From assembly GCA_024644775.1 (NCBI GenBank), contig JAHEHB010000143.1, positions 1 through 12,239 of the forward strand: a DNA stretch of 12,239 nt, in the 5' to 3' direction. This DNA is from Deltaproteobacteria bacterium (GTDB taxonomy: Bacteria; Desulfobacterota; Desulfobacteria; Desulfobacterales; SURF-15). The translations under genes and the position numbers were made by a program. The notes under the pieces were generated by a model. The model did not search any database, had not been told where the DNA came from, and was given only the letters and a program-made list of their open reading frames with translations. Shown here piece by piece: positions 1-7,478 of the stretch; within the stretch, counting starts at the first letter, position 1, and the number at the start of each line of letters is the position of its first letter.

Positions 1-121
1 TAGACACTTAAGAGCATTGCATTTTTCTGGTAATGAGTGTACGGAGAAATCAATGATTTGTCATGGCCGATTTTGAATGTTTCCGATGAATCGAAAATAT
101 TTAACAACGGAGGAACGAAAA

Positions 122-1333
122 GTGTCGCTGTTTTTTAAGATCCGTAAGAAATGTCTTTGGGTTTTCGCATTTTTTGTCCTATTTTTGGCTGCTGGAAAGG
201 TATGGGGGGATAGAGGGGCACCTTACCTCAGCACCTCCAATGTACCCATGGCGGATGGTTTTGCAACCACGGTAATAATCGAGGGATTGGAGCATCCCTG
301 GGGGATGGTGTGGCTGCCGGACGGTAGGATGCTCATCACAGAGCGTCCCGGCCGACTGAGGGTCGTGACGGCAGGCGTTCTGCAACCGAAACCGATCCCT
401 GGTCTGCCGGCAATCTTTGCCTCCGGTCAGGCAGGCCTGTTGGATGTCACCATTGATCCTGATTTTTCCGACAATCAACGTGTGTACATCAGTTATGCCC
501 ATGGCGATGCGAAAGCCAATCGGCTAAGGGTGGCACGGGGTGTCTTCAGCGACGGGGAGTTGAATGAACTGGCGGTGATCTGCGAAACCTCCCAGGCCAA
601 GCGGGGAAATCAGCATTTTGGGTCTCGCTTTCTGTGGCTTCCGGACAAGACCCTTCTCGTCAGTGTGGGAGACGGCGGTAATCCTCCCATACGACTCGGG
701 GGAGACTGGATTCGCAAGCAGGCACAAAACCGTTCCGGCCGCTTGGGAAAGATCTTGCGCGTCACCACCAATGGAGAGGCGCCAATCGACAATCCTTTTG
801 TCGGAGAGAAGACTGTTGACCCGCTCATCTGGAGTTACGGTCATCGCAACATCCAGGGTTTGACGAGGGACCCGGAGTCGGAGCGTGTCTGGGCCAGCGA
901 GCACGGCGCTCTCGGTGGCGATGAGCTGAATCTCATCCGAAAGGGGGGCAATTACGGTTGGCCACTGGTAACACACAGCCGCGAGTATTTCGGCCTCAGT
1001 ATTAGCGACGAGAAATCCCGCCCCGGTATGATTGATCCGGCTCTTGTCTGGCAGGTCGCGATAGCCCCCAGCGGTTTGGTTTTTTACAGCGGAGACCGCT
1101 TCCCGGAATGGCGGGGCAATCTGTTTGCGGGTGGATTGATCGCACAGGACGTGCGACGGATTATTCTCACAAGAGACGGTCGCGTGACCGATGAAGAAGA
1201 AATTCGCATCGGAGCCCGCGTACGCGACGTTCGACAGGGTCCTGATGGTTTTCTGTATGCGCTTACGGATGAGGCCTTAGGCCGATTGATCCGCATTCAT
1301 CCGGCCGATGGATCGCCTGACAGGGCACCATAG
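122..1333 (+). CDS. Periplasmic PQQ-dependent aldose sugar dehydrogenase (YliI/GSDH family)
   Basis: Predicted soluble quinoprotein that oxidises aldose sugars at C1 to lactones in the periplasm, using pyrroloquinoline quinone (PQQ) and passing electrons to the respiratory chain. Seen in the protein: the family opening HPWGMVWLPDGRMLITERPG, then GLLDVTIDPDF, HFGSR followed by SVGDGG, QNRSGRLGKILRV, WSYGHRNIQGL, SEHG..GGDELN and NYGWP, in the order of the six-bladed propeller. The His of NQHFGSR matches the family's catalytic base. I chose GTG at 122 because GGAGGA (109-114) lies 7 bases upstream and translation from there gives a classic signal peptide (KIRKK, hydrophobic WVFAFFVLFLAA, possible cleavage near VWG). 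In-frame ATGs at 77 and 86 put a charged stretch in front of the signal and lack a good ribosome binding site. The product is 403 residues, normal for the family. No PQQ synthesis gene is in the window, and the substrate is unknown. Confidence 0.9.
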   Translation: MSLFFKIRKKCLWVFAFFVLFLAAGKVWGDRGAPYLSTSNVPMADGFATTVIIEGLEHPWGMVWLPDGRMLITERPGRLRVVTAGVLQPKPIPGLPAIFASGQAGLLDVTIDPDFSDNQRVYISYAHGDAKANRLRVARGVFSDGELNELAVICETSQAKRGNQHFGSRFLWLPDKTLLVSVGDGGNPPIRLGGDWIRKQAQNRSGRLGKILRVTTNGEAPIDNPFVGEKTVDPLIWSYGHRNIQGLTRDPESERVWASEHGALGGDELNLIRKGGNYGWPLVTHSREYFGLSISDEKSRPGMIDPALVWQVAIAPSGLVFYSGDRFPEWRGNLFAGGLIAQDVRRIILTRDGRVTDEEEIRIGARVRDVRQGPDGFLYALTDEALGRLIRIHPADGSPDRAP

Positions 1334-1387
1334 TCCTCCTGTATCCATCTTGCGAATGAACCGTCTTGATCATGTGATCCGAAAAAA

Positions 1388-1403
1388 TGGCTCGCCGGGG
1401 CCA
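1388..1403 (+). terminator. Possible weak terminator hairpin after the aldose dehydrogenase
   Basis: TGGCTC and GGGCCA can pair (six pairs, one G-T wobble) around a GCCG loop, 54 bases after the dehydrogenase stop. The following bases (AATCTTTCCTTCC) are pyrimidine-rich but contain no true T-run, so efficient intrinsic termination is uncertain. The rest of 1334-1536 shows no gene I can support. Confidence 0.3.
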
Positions 1404-1536
1404 AATCTTTCCTTCCTAGGTCATACCCATCGGTGCCGCCTGCTCTGCAATCTCAACAGGCAAGGCGAAGCAGATCCCCGTAATGTGATGCCGGAAGCTC
1501 TGTTGAACTAGCCAGCAAACCAAAGAAAAATCCTTA

Positions 1537-1565
1537 TTGACAATTGGACGCATCGTTCAAATGTT
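1537..1565 (+). promoter_or_regulatory. Possible sigma-70-like promoter for the 36-residue peptide gene
   Basis: A perfect TTGACA at 1537-1542 is followed after 17 bases by AATGTT at 1560-1565, which matches the -10 consensus at only three of six positions. Transcription would begin near 1572 and give a leader of about 70 bases before the ATG at 1646. The -35 match is strong and the -10 weak. Confidence 0.35.
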
Positions 1566-1645
1566 TAACATGTAAAGAGTCGATTGTACATTTCATTTGA
1601 TTAGAATTAGCTTGAATCCGTAAAAACATACTAAAGGAGGCGAAA

Positions 1646-1756
1646 ATGGCAAAAGAATTCATGACAGCATTTTTTGTGATTGTAACAGTATCCGCTATGG
1701 CCTATCCTTTTGTTCGAATGATTAACTTTGCTTCCAATTTCTTGCAGCAACTATAA
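1646..1756 (+). CDS. Small single-span membrane peptide, 36 residues, unknown function
   Basis: Short gene supported by an almost ideal ribosome binding site, AAAGGAGG at 1633-1640, five bases before the ATG. The peptide begins MAKEFMTAFFVIVTVSAM and ends FASNFLQQL. Residues 6 to about 20 are hydrophobic and could form one membrane span, with Lys3 before it and Arg24 after it. It has no cysteine and no domain I recognise. It is co-directional with the universal stress protein gene 115 bases downstream, and a 13-bp hairpin lies between them, so it may be the first gene of that transcript. An untranslocated signal-like peptide or a chance ORF are the alternatives; the ribosome binding site argues against chance. 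I cannot assign a function. Confidence 0.6.
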   Translation: MAKEFMTAFFVIVTVSAMAYPFVRMINFASNFLQQL

Positions 1757-1799
1757 CCCGGCATGGAGGCTTTTGCATCCGCCTGGTTCAATTGATATA

Positions 1800-1837
1800 C
1801 GATAAGCGCCTCTGATGTTTTTAGGAGGCGCTTATCG
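1800..1837 (+). promoter_or_regulatory. 13-bp perfect hairpin between the micro-peptide and stress-protein genes
   Basis: CGATAAGCGCCTC (1800-1812) is perfectly complementary to GAGGCGCTTATCG (1825-1837), with a 12-base loop. The 3' arm ends 18 bases before the AAAGGAGG of the stress-protein gene. There is no T-run after either arm, so a classic intrinsic terminator is unlikely. It may be a processing or stabilising stem, a leaky attenuator, or a protein-binding palindrome. Confidence 0.55.
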
Positions 1838-1871
1838 GTTTGAGAGGCAGAAAATAAAGGAGGAATTATCA

Positions 1872-2342
1872 ATGAAGCAAAAAATTTTGATTGCTTTCGA
1901 TGATTCGGAAAATGCCATGCGCGCGGTTAGATTCGTTGCAGATACGTTCACATCGGATAGCCGTGTTACGCTGTTTCATGTGCTCCAGGACACGGCGGCA
2001 TTGTGTGAAATGAACAGTCCGGAATTGACCTCATATTTTCAATCCCAGCAGACCACTTTCTGCGCGCTTGAGGATAAAAAAAAGATTCTGGTGGAAGACG
2101 CCATGCAGAAGGCAAAAGCGCTCCTTGTTAAAGTGGGTTTCGATGCCGCCCAGATCTCGCTGAAGCCGGAGACGAAAAAGAACGGGGTCGCCAGGGATAT
2201 CGTTTCCGAATCCAAAAACGGGTACACCCTTGTGGTCCTCGGGCGGAGAGGATTTTCCGGCATTCGGGAACTTATCCTCGGAAGCGTTTCCCAGAAGGTT
2301 CTTCATTTGGCCAAAGATCTTTCGGTGTTGATGGTCAATTGA
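1872..2342 (+). CDS. Universal stress protein, UspA family (ATP-binding type)
   Basis: Cytoplasmic stress protein of 156 residues with a single Usp domain, usually dimeric and induced by growth arrest or energy stress. The N-terminus KILIAFDDSENAMRAVRF carries the family's first strand and the acidic pair that contacts nucleotide. Near the C-terminus is the ATP-binding signature G-2x-G-9x-G-S: GRRG at residues 124-127 and GS at 137-138, followed by QKVLHLAKDLSVLMV, the usual last strand. The signature suggests the ATP-binding subgroup rather than the E. coli UspA type. I start it at ATG 1872 because AAAGGAGG (1856-1863) lies eight bases upstream; an upstream in-frame start at 1815 would be inside the hairpin loop. 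Its targets are unknown. It converges with the mini-protein gene at 2545-2700; the 202 bases between the two stops hold nothing I can call. Confidence 0.93.
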   Translation: MKQKILIAFDDSENAMRAVRFVADTFTSDSRVTLFHVLQDTAALCEMNSPELTSYFQSQQTTFCALEDKKKILVEDAMQKAKALLVKVGFDAAQISLKPETKKNGVARDIVSESKNGYTLVVLGRRGFSGIRELILGSVSQKVLHLAKDLSVLMVN

Positions 2343-2544
2343 TGGCAGCCCGGTTTTTGCGACAACTTTATTCCTACTCCCTTTTTTCGCTTTATAGAGA
2401 CAAGTGTCGGCTTGACAACATTTCATAGGCTGCCGCCGGCTTTCTCCAGGATGGTTTTGAGAAATGAGGAAGCTAAGAGCATGTTATCCTCCGCTTTCAT
2501 GGGCGCGTGGTTTTTCTATGGAATAAATGGGTTTGAGTTTTTCT

Positions 2545-2700
2545 CTACTTCTTTGACATGTCCTTCCCACAGCACTGAAGGGGCACTGAACATGCACCCT
2601 CACCGGTTCCGCAACTACAGGTTTTCTCAACTCGTAGTTCTAATCCACACAATTCACAGAAGAATATATCCCCTTCCTTCATTTCGTGACAAATTGCCAT
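2545..2700 (-). CDS. Desulforedoxin-like cysteine-rich mini-protein, 51 residues
   Basis: Short gene with a strong ribosome binding site (AAGGAGG, complement of 2708-2714) seven bases before the ATG. The protein holds GDIFFCELCG at residues 10-19 and QCCGKDM at 42-48. This closely resembles desulforedoxin, the small rubredoxin-like iron protein of sulfate reducers, which as I recall reads GDVYKCELCG...CCGEDM and binds one iron through CxxC and CC (also the N-terminal domain of desulfoferrodoxin). Here the two cysteine pairs (C15/C18 and C43/C44) are 25 residues apart instead of about 16; the extra loop carries C28, C30 and C37, and C4 lies near the N-terminus, making eight cysteines. A mononuclear Fe or Zn tetrathiolate site is likely; the extra cysteines may bind a second metal. 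It lies 79 bases downstream of the RND pump stop, on the same strand. Redox, metal-storage or zinc-ribbon roles remain open. Confidence 0.78.
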   Translation of the reverse strand: MAICHEMKEGDIFFCELCGLELRVEKTCSCGTGEGACSVPLQCCGKDMSKK

Positions 2701-2779
2701 GATAAAACCTCCTTTTTCAATTCGTTTCAGTATTTACGATAAACGGCAATCACAATAGATCCAAACTTGCATGCGTTTT

Positions 2780-5700
2780 TTAAGGTCTTGGAACGGTTTT
2801 TTTTCGTGCCAGGGCCTGCTCCCGCTCAAGGCGCCGGCTCACCTCTCCCGGTATTCCCGTTCGCCGGGAAAGCAGGCTATATGCGACCGGTACGATGAAT
2901 AACGTAAAGACGGTTGCCGACAAGACCCCTGCCAGAACGACGATGCCGATCACTTTTCGGGTTTCCGCCCCGGCTCCGGAGGAGAGGATCAAGGGGATGG
3001 CGCCTGCGGCGGTGGTGATGCCGGTCATGACGATGGGCCGAAGCCGCACATCGGCGGCTTTAAGAATGGCGCGATAAAAGGACATTTGCCTCTGCCGAAG
3101 CTGGTTGGCGAACTCGACGATCAAAATCCCGTTTTTGGCCGCCAGACCGACCAACATGATCAACCCGATCTGACTATAGAGATTCAAGGTACCACCGGTA
3201 AGGTAAAGCCCCAGCAGTCCACCTGCCATGGCCAGCGGAACCGTCAGCATGATCACAAACGGATTAATGTAGCTTTCAAACTGGGCGGAAAGTACGAGAA
3301 ACACAACCAGCACACCCAGAAGGAATAAAAAGACAATGGACTGCGTAGAGGTTTTATAATCCCGGGATTGTCCCTTGTAATCAATAATGACATTATCTGG
3401 TAGATGCTTTTTGACGAGGCTTTCCATGTATTCGAGGGCATCGCCCAGTGCCAGATCGTCGGAAAGGTTGGCCTGTAGCGTGATGGCTCGGATGCGATTG
3501 TAGCGGTTCAAGGTATCTGAATCGGCGAATTCCTCCAGGATGACCAGGTTGGACAACGGAATCAGATCGCCGTTGCGGGAGGAACGCACATACATATTCT
3601 GTAAATCCGTGGGTGTGCGTTGGGTGCTACGCTCCCCTTCTAAAATCACGTCATACTCTTCACCCGCATCAATATAGGTTGTCACCCTGCGGGAACCCAG
3701 CATCGTCTCTAGGGTGCGGCCGATATTGCCGATGGTGATCCCCAGCTCGGCGGCCCGGTCGTAATCGATGTTTACCTGCAGTTGGGGGGTGGTTTCCTTA
3801 TAATCCCAATCGATCCCCAGCAGCCCCGGATTTTCAATCTCAATCTGTTCCAACAGCGTGTCCCGCCACTCGGTCAGCTCTTCATAGGTACCGCCGCCGA
3901 TCACAAACTGGAAAGGCTTTTGAATGGAGGCGCCGAATCCCTGCCGCATGACCGGAAATGCTCGAACACCAGGCAGCCCGGCAAGGCGCGTACGCACTTC
4001 CCCCATGATAGCCCAGGCGGATCGCCGCCGGTTCCAATCGTTGAGCACAAAAATCACAATCCCCGTACTGAAATTTTCGATGTTCGAAAACGAGCGGGGG
4101 GCGCGGACCAGCAGCCGGGTGGCTTCCCCGCTTTCAACAAATGGCATGAGCCGCCGCTCGATTTCATCCATGTACTCCTTCATATAAGCGTAAGATGCCC
4201 CTTCCGGGCCGTTGACAATAACGAAAAACGCACCCCGGTCTTCCTTTGGAGCGTATTCGGTGGGAATCTGTCGAAACAACCACACCGAGCTGCCTGTCAG
4301 CGCCGCAAAAAAGATCAAAACCAGAAGCGGTCTCCGCAGAGCACTCTTTAGCATAAGGCGATATCCTTTGCGGACGGACCAGAAAAGCCGCTCTGTAAGC
4401 GGGTTTCCGTTTTTTCTGCCTGATTTCGGTTTTAAGATTTTGGATGCCAGCATGGATGAGAGGCTGAGCGCGACCAGGCTGGAAAAAAAGACCGCTGCCG
4501 CCATGGTAATCGCAAACTCCGAAAACAGACGTCCCACGTCGCCCTGCAAAAAGGCGATGGGCACAAAAACCGCAATCAGCACCAGGGAAGTGGCGATGAC
4601 GGCGAAGCCCACCTGACGGGTGCCACTAAATGCCGCGACCAGATTCGATTCGCCCTTTTCCTCCATACGCCGATAAATATTCTCTAAAACCACGATGGCA
4701 TCGTCCACCACCAATCCGATGGCTAAAACCAGGGCCAACAACGTGAGCAGATTGACCGAAAACCCCAGTGCGTACAAGACGATAAAACTGGCAACAATGG
4801 AAACCGGAACGGTCACGGCAGGCACCACAGTGGCCCGAACGCTTCCCAAAAACAAAAAGATGACCAGAATGACCAAACCGATGGCGATGAAAAGGGTTTT
4901 ATATACCTCACGAATGGCGCCTTCGACAAAAACCGAGGTATCGTAGCTCTGCTTGATTTCCATTCCTTCGGGCAAAATGGGGTTGAGACGCAACTTTTCC
5001 GTTTTGGCGCTGCGGGCGACATCGATCGTGTTGGCGGTCGACTGCTTAATGATGCCAATACCCACCATGGCAACGCCGTTGCCCCTGAAAAAGGTACGGT
5101 CTTCTTCGGTGCCGCGTTCGACCCGGGCGATATCGCCCAACCGAAGCAGATGGCCGTTCCTGCCACGGGTTATGACCAGCCGCCTGAAATCTTCCACATC
5201 TCGAAAGGCTCGTTGGACCCGCACCGTAAACTGTCGCTCATGGGATTCGATGCTTCCGGCGGGCAGCTCCAGATTTTCGGCACGCAAAGCGTTTTCGACA
5301 TCGTTCACCGTAATACCCCGGGCTGCCATGGTTTTGCGATCCAGCCAAATCCGCATGGCATAGCTTTGACCGCCGCCGATTCTTACGCGCGCCACACCAT
5401 CTAAAACGGAAAAATAGTCAACCAGATATCGGTCGGCGTAATCTGTCAACTCCGGAACAGTCATGCGATCACTGACCAGATTTAACCACATGATAACGTC
5501 GTCGTTGGAATCCACCTTTTGGATTTCCGGCGGGTCGGCCTCGTTCGGCAGGTCATCGAGGATGGCCGAGACCCGGTCGCGAATATCGTTGGCTGCGCCA
5601 TCCACATCCCGGTCTGTATCAAATTCCACCGTAACCACGGAACGACCGTCTTCACTGGACGACTCGATGAATTCAATGCCTTCGACGCCCGCGATTCGTT

Positions 5701-5905
5701 CTTCAACGAGTTCAGTGATTCTTGTTTCCACGACGCTTGCGGACGCACCGGGATAAATGGTCTCGATGGACACCACAGGGGGATCAATGTCCGGGTATTC
5801 CCTCAAGGGCAGCCTGCCGAACGCGACAAGTCCGAACACAACCAGCAGCAGCGAAATCACAGAGGCAAACACGGGTCGTTTGACCGACAGATCGGATAGA
5901 AACAT
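2780..5905 (-). CDS. RND-family efflux pump, inner-membrane transporter (AcrB/HAE1-like)
   Basis: Inner-membrane proton-driven pump of a tripartite efflux complex, 1041 residues, full length for the family. The N-terminus SVKRPVFASVISLLLVVFG is the first membrane helix, followed by the porter domain start (REYPDIDPPVVSIETIYPGA). Helix 4 carries the proton-relay pair D401-D402 in GLVVDDAIVVLEN; helix 10 has the matching lysine K924 in GLAAKNGILIVEF; helix 11 has R954 and T961 in RLRPIVMTG. All relay residues are therefore present and the pump should be active. Two large periplasmic loops follow helices 1 and 7, as expected. The start codon shares one base with the adaptor's stop (TGATG), which implies translational coupling. 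Sequence type suggests drug or amphiphile export (HAE-1 group) rather than heavy-metal export, but substrates cannot be read from sequence. No TolC-like outer-membrane factor is in the window. Confidence 0.94.
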   Translation of the reverse strand: MFLSDLSVKRPVFASVISLLLVVFGLVAFGRLPLREYPDIDPPVVSIETIYPGASASVVETRITELVEERIAGVEGIEFIESSSEDGRSVVTVEFDTDRDVDGAANDIRDRVSAILDDLPNEADPPEIQKVDSNDDVIMWLNLVSDRMTVPELTDYADRYLVDYFSVLDGVARVRIGGGQSYAMRIWLDRKTMAARGITVNDVENALRAENLELPAGSIESHERQFTVRVQRAFRDVEDFRRLVITRGRNGHLLRLGDIARVERGTEEDRTFFRGNGVAMVGIGIIKQSTANTIDVARSAKTEKLRLNPILPEGMEIKQSYDTSVFVEGAIREVYKTLFIAIGLVILVIFLFLGSVRATVVPAVTVPVSIVASFIVLYALGFSVNLLTLLALVLAIGLVVDDAIVVLENIYRRMEEKGESNLVAAFSGTRQVGFAVIATSLVLIAVFVPIAFLQGDVGRLFSEFAITMAAAVFFSSLVALSLSSMLASKILKPKSGRKNGNPLTERLFWSVRKGYRLMLKSALRRPLLVLIFFAALTGSSVWLFRQIPTEYAPKEDRGAFFVIVNGPEGASYAYMKEYMDEIERRLMPFVESGEATRLLVRAPRSFSNIENFSTGIVIFVLNDWNRRRSAWAIMGEVRTRLAGLPGVRAFPVMRQGFGASIQKPFQFVIGGGTYEELTEWRDTLLEQIEIENPGLLGIDWDYKETTPQLQVNIDYDRAAELGITIGNIGRTLETMLGSRRVTTYIDAGEEYDVILEGERSTQRTPTDLQNMYVRSSRNGDLIPLSNLVILEEFADSDTLNRYNRIRAITLQANLSDDLALGDALEYMESLVKKHLPDNVIIDYKGQSRDYKTSTQSIVFLFLLGVLVVFLVLSAQFESYINPFVIMLTVPLAMAGGLLGLYLTGGTLNLYSQIGLIMLVGLAAKNGILIVEFANQLRQRQMSFYRAILKAADVRLRPIVMTGITTAAGAIPLILSSGAGAETRKVIGIVVLAGVLSATVFTLFIVPVAYSLLSRRTGIPGEVSRRLEREQALARKKTVPRP

Positions 5906-7002
5906 CAGTTTGGCCTTCCAGGTACCCGGCTTAAAAGATCCTCCAGCGGTTCATCTCCCCTGTCAACGGCGATGATCTTCACCGGTTGTGCCGGACGAGC
6001 ACGGAGCGTACCGTGGATAATGATGAATTCGCCGGCTCGAAGGCCGTCAAGAATTTCCACCTCTCCAGGTCTTCGGCCGCCGATGGTGACTCGGCGGCGT
6101 TGAGATACCGGCGGGTCGGCAGAACGATCCACCACCAGAACGTGGTTTTGCCGGCCGGTGGGAATCAGCGCCTCTTCGGGAATCATCAAAACCTCCCGCG
6201 GGTTTTTCAACAACTCGACAGTCATCAGCAGACCCGGCTTCAGCAACCGGTCAGAATTGGGCAACACGGCTCGGACGGTAACCGACCGGGTGGTCGGGTC
6301 GATGCGACTGTTGATGCTGGACACCTTTCCTTCAAATTTACGCCCAGCAAAGGCGGGGGCTTTTGCTTCTATGGACAGACCAAGTTTGAGGGTCGCCAAA
6401 AAAATCGCCGGCACGGTAAAATCGAGTTTCATGACCCGGTCATCGTCTAAGGTCGTCACGATATCCCCCGGCTGGATAAGCGCACCCACACTGATATTCC
6501 GCAAACCGACCACGCCGGAAAACGGAGCGATAATCAACCGGTCCCGCAGCCGTGATTCGATGGCACGGAGTCGCGCCTCGGCAGTCTCGTATTCTCGTCG
6601 GCGCTGGTCGAGTGTGGCTTTGGAGGCGGCCCCGACTTTAGTAAGAGGTCGCACGCGATCATACTGTTTCTTGGCCTCGGCGGCGGTAGAGGCGGCCTCT
6701 TCGATCAGTGCGTGCTCTTCTTCGTTTGTCATTTCCACCAGTATTTTGCCGGTCTCCACCCGTTGCCCGTCTTCGAAATGGATGGCCGTCACGATTTCGG
6801 AGACAGTCGCCGTCAATTCCACAGATTCGTTTGCACGCAGCGTTCCGAGTGCCTCCACACGATCTACAAAGCGATCCGTTTTAACCTCTTTGACAATGAC
6901 CGGGACCGCCTGCTGAGCAATCACAGGAAAGATCCAGAGCAGTGAAGCAGCCCAAGCCAGAACAGGCCAAAGGCGCAGTCGAATAAAAAGCTTATCGTTC
7001 AT
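5905..7002 (-). CDS. RND efflux periplasmic adaptor (membrane fusion protein)
   Basis: Periplasmic adaptor that links the RND pump to an outer-membrane channel. Counted from the ATG at 7002 it has 365 residues: an N-terminal hydrophobic segment (about 9-29, LWPVLAWAASLLWIFPVIA) acting as signal or anchor, a first lipoyl half (GTLRANESVELTATVSEIV), a coiled-coil hairpin around residues 93-155 rich in Ala, Glu and Arg, the second lipoyl half (IIAPFSGVVGLRNISVGALIQPG), then beta-barrel and membrane-proximal domains (PGLLMTVEL, IPEEALIP). There is no cysteine for lipidation. I prefer 7002 because AGGGA lies eight bases upstream; the ATG at 7011 would abut that same AGGG. It is the first gene of the operon with the pump. 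A possible promoter and a small hairpin lie directly upstream. Confidence 0.92.
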   Translation of the reverse strand: MNDKLFIRLRLWPVLAWAASLLWIFPVIAQQAVPVIVKEVKTDRFVDRVEALGTLRANESVELTATVSEIVTAIHFEDGQRVETGKILVEMTNEEEHALIEEAASTAAEAKKQYDRVRPLTKVGAASKATLDQRRREYETAEARLRAIESRLRDRLIIAPFSGVVGLRNISVGALIQPGDIVTTLDDDRVMKLDFTVPAIFLATLKLGLSIEAKAPAFAGRKFEGKVSSINSRIDPTTRSVTVRAVLPNSDRLLKPGLLMTVELLKNPREVLMIPEEALIPTGRQNHVLVVDRSADPPVSQRRRVTIGGRRPGEVEILDGLRAGEFIIIHGTLRARPAQPVKIIAVDRGDEPLEDLLSRVPGRPN

Positions 7003-7018
7003 GTTTTTCATCCCTAAA

Positions 7019-7034
7019 AGCCGACGATTCGGCT
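7019..7034 (-). promoter_or_regulatory. Short perfect hairpin plus T-run just before the adaptor start
   Basis: Read on the minus strand, AGCCGA and TCGGCT pair perfectly around an ATCG loop and are followed by TTTTA, then the AGGGA ribosome binding site of the adaptor. The stem has only six pairs, so as a terminator it would be weak. Its position suits attenuation or ribosome-site masking, but it may simply be a leader hairpin. Confidence 0.4.
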
Positions 7035-7049
7035 GCTCCCGATTTACCG

Positions 7050-7079
7050 ATTCAGGATACGAATAGCGTCCCTTGTCAA
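7050..7079 (-). promoter_or_regulatory. Possible promoter of the RND efflux operon
   Basis: On the minus strand a perfect TTGACA (7079-7074) is followed after 18 bases by CTGAAT (7055-7050), which matches the -10 consensus at its last three positions. Transcription would begin near 7043 and the leader would include the hairpin at 7019-7034. The -35 is excellent and the -10 weak. No regulator gene or clear operator is adjacent. Confidence 0.38.
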
Positions 7080-7090
7080 ATGCGGTTTAT

Positions 7091-7223
7091 TGGATATCTC
7101 GGTTGATGATAGGTGGAGCTTTCGCCCAAAAAAGAGAATCGTGAATTGGTTATCGGGTGCAGCTGTAGTCCCATTTCCTGCACCACCTATCTCATTGGAC
7201 CATTTACCAGTTTTGGATATCCA
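7091..7223. other. Nested complementary arms in a non-coding region; candidate structured RNA or imperfect palindrome
   Basis: Within the 467-base gap between the adaptor and tam genes, complementary arms are nested in one another: TGGATATC (7091-7098) with GATATCCA (7216-7223), GATAGGTGG (7108-7116) with CCACCTATC (7183-7191), and GGTGCAG (7156-7162) with CTGCACC (7178-7184). The middle stem can be extended by TGA with TCA and GGT with ACC across small bulges; the innermost stem competes with it for two bases. The transcribed strand is unknown. The possible efflux promoter at 7050-7079 would start transcription after this element, so it need not be part of that leader. The remaining parts of the gap (7224-7478) show no gene I can support. 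Confidence 0.45.
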
Positions 7224-7478
7224 TAGCGCGTTGTTTGACCGAATCAATCTATCATAATTGTATTGCGATTACCAGTGGGCAGGATTAAATGAAATATGGG
7301 TCAATACGGAACAGACGGCAGGTATTTTCCCCATAGGGTTTCCGTCAGTGCTAAGGTTTAATCCAGTTCGGCTACCCTATGAAGCTGGTTTTTTAATGGG
7401 GACTATTGTCGAAGTGCTTGCCCTGATAAGCTTCTCAGTGGTGAGCTTCGTGCGTCCGTAGAAGAAAAATGTTGAAAT

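Noticed and set aside
1308..1511. 67-codon plus-strand frame overlapping the dehydrogenase stop
   Set aside because: It begins inside the dehydrogenase gene without a ribosome binding site and shows no motif.
2412..2702. 96-codon open frame on the plus strand
   Set aside because: It runs antisense to the cysteine-rich mini-protein gene, has no ribosome binding site and no recognisable product; the minus-strand reading has an ideal site and family motifs.
7044..7461. Two 67-codon frames, one on each strand, in the gap between the adaptor and tam genes
   Set aside because: The minus frame runs through the nested repeats, the plus frame starts with TTG, and neither has a ribosome binding site or known motif.
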